Shown: positions 51,087 to 52,058 of the stretch, piece by piece
How the letters are laid out: each line of letters opens with the position of its first letter
How positions within the stretch are numbered: position 1 is the stretch's first letter
Assembly (NCBI GenBank): GCA_002480525.1
Contig: DLCH01000034.1
Location: 1-52,058 of the forward strand
Origin: Gammaproteobacteria bacterium UBA7803
GTDB lineage: Bacteria > Pseudomonadota > Gammaproteobacteria > Pseudomonadales > Azotimanducaceae
Direction: 5' to 3'
Length of the DNA: 52,058 nt
Program-made: the position numbers and the translations under genes
The notes under the pieces: model-generated
Database searches by the model: none
Told to the model about the DNA's origin: nothing
The model's input: only the letters and a program-made list of their open reading frames with translations

Positions 51087-51965
51087 TCAGCGCGCCCCGG
51101 CGTCGGCCACCGCAGCGAGAAAGTCGTCGATCGCCGCCAGCGCCGGCGGCTCCGTCAGCATCGGCGCATGGCCCCGATCCGCGATCTCCACGGCGACCGC
51201 GCCCGGGTGACGGCGGGTCATCTCGGCGACGGTCGCGGCCGACAGGATGTCGGACAGCGCGCCGCGCACGATCAGCATCGGCACGGCAGCCAGGCCGTCG
51301 AACAGCTCCCACAGTGCCGGCGGAACCGCCGCGGCCTCGCTCGCGTTCATGGGCTCGGCGATCGCCGGGTCGTAGGCGGGCTCCAGGGCGCCGTCCGGGC
51401 GCTCCCGGTAGAGGCGGCGGGCGAACGCCAGCCACGCCGGGTCGGACAGGCCGGGAAACGCCGAGGCATTGTTGGCTCGGGTCGCCGCAACCGCTTCGTC
51501 CCAGCTCGACACGGCGCCGCCCCGGCCGACGTAGCCGCGGATGCGGGCCAGCCCGGACGCCTCCACCACCGGCCCGATGTCGTTGATCACCAGCCCGGCG
51601 TAGCGCTCGGGCGCGGTCGCGGCCAGGGTCATGGCCATGAGCCCGCCCATGGACGTGCCGACCACCGCGACCCGCTCGAGGCCGAGCTGCGCCAGCAGCG
51701 CCGCGACGTCGGCCACGTAGCTGCCGAGATGGTAATTGGCCGGGGTCGGGTCCCAGTCCGACTCACCGCGGCCGCGCTGCTCCATGACCACGACCCGATA
51801 GCGGTCGCCCAGGTGCGCCGCGAGCTCCTCGAAGTCCGCCGCGTTGCGGGTCAGGCCGTGCAGACACAGCACCGTCAGGGAGGCCCGGTCGTTCGGATAG
51901 TCGCGGGCATGCACGCGCAGTCCGTCCGCCGTCCGCACCCAGACGTCCCGGTAGTTCGCTGGCAT
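51087..51965 (-). CDS. Alpha/beta hydrolase
   Basis: A 292-residue alpha/beta-hydrolase-fold protein. The nucleophile elbow GTSMGG places the serine at residue 105; the catalytic His is in DRGHAPML near the C terminus; the oxyanion region is LCLHGLTRN, and MEQRGRGES follows. GGAGG six bases before ATG 51965 supports that start. The 93 bases beyond it to the window end show no feature. The substrate, probably an ester or enol-lactone-type compound, is unassigned. Confidence 0.88.
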   Translation of the reverse strand: MPANYRDVWVRTADGLRVHARDYPNDRASLTVLCLHGLTRNAADFEELAAHLGDRYRVVVMEQRGRGESDWDPTPANYHLGSYVADVAALLAQLGLERVAVVGTSMGGLMAMTLAATAPERYAGLVINDIGPVVEASGLARIRGYVGRGGAVSSWDEAVAATRANNASAFPGLSDPAWLAFARRLYRERPDGALEPAYDPAIAEPMNASEAAAVPPALWELFDGLAAVPMLIVRGALSDILSAATVAEMTRRHPGAVAVEIADRGHAPMLTEPPALAAIDDFLAAVADAGAR

Positions 51966-52058
51966 CTCCCGCCTCCGCCGCGGCCACGATGCCCGCCATG
52001 CTAACCGAAGCCGGCCGCCCGGCAACGGCGGGCTAGGTACCTACCCATAGTCCGTTAG

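Overview
The window is a very GC-rich (about 70% by eye), gene-dense chromosomal segment of a free-living Gram-negative bacterium, most likely a gammaproteobacterium outside the enteric group. The evidence is the gene order miaB-phoH-ybeY-corC-lnt followed by leuS-lptE-holA, which is conserved in Pseudomonas-like Gammaproteobacteria. TonB-dependent receptors, an RND pump, Lol/Lnt lipoprotein genes and Pseudomonas-like REP palindromes agree with this. No rRNA, tRNA, prophage, insertion sequence or CRISPR array was seen.

Layout. 1-6.6 kb: a small monooxygenase-fold protein, a large TonB-dependent receptor, and a CobS/CobT AAA+/VWA chelatase pair without CobN. 6.9-11.3 kb: an RND permease and its membrane-fusion partner. 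11.3-21 kb, minus strand: the housekeeping block miaB, phoH, ybeY, corC, lnt, leuS, lptE, holA. 21-27.3 kb: a DUF1820 protein, an acyl-CoA ligase-like protein, a leucine-dehydrogenase-like enzyme divergent from an Lrp regulator, a flavin 2-hydroxyacid oxidase and a ferredoxin-reductase-type flavoprotein. 27.3-29.9 kb: a bacterial cereblon-like (CULT) protein followed by a tightly coupled PTPS-like / short-chain reductase / VUT-type transporter operon. 29.9-35.8 kb, minus strand: a CoA-transferase/LLM-flavoprotein/2-hydroxyacid dehydrogenase operon, a TIR-like membrane protein, a degenerate phospholipase-C-like secreted protein and folK. 35.9-42.3 kb: a zinc alcohol dehydrogenase, DegQ, an MFS transporter, a rhodanese and a pabB-pabC fusion. 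42.3-52 kb: an unrecognised protein with a papain-like Cys/His/Asn pattern, divergent from an ATP-grasp protein across an AT-rich region, then a second TonB receptor, a TetR regulator with a phytanoyl-dioxygenase-family enzyme, a membrane diguanylate cyclase and an alpha/beta hydrolase.

A REP family with a 25-base palindromic arm (starting GTAGGAGCG, ending CGCGAT) runs through the window. It occurs as inverted pairs, as two tandem arrays with a 42-46 base period placed between convergent genes, as the source of the lnt stop codon, and as an in-frame insertion inside miaB.

The strongest leads for undescribed biology are the CULT/pterin-like operon, the papain-like protein with its ATP-grasp neighbour, and the REP sequence exapted into miaB. 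Folate-related functions are concentrated between 27.8 and 42.3 kb (PTPS-like, SDR, FolK, PabBC), but whether they work in one pathway is inference. All calls are from reading the sequence and translations; no database search was run.
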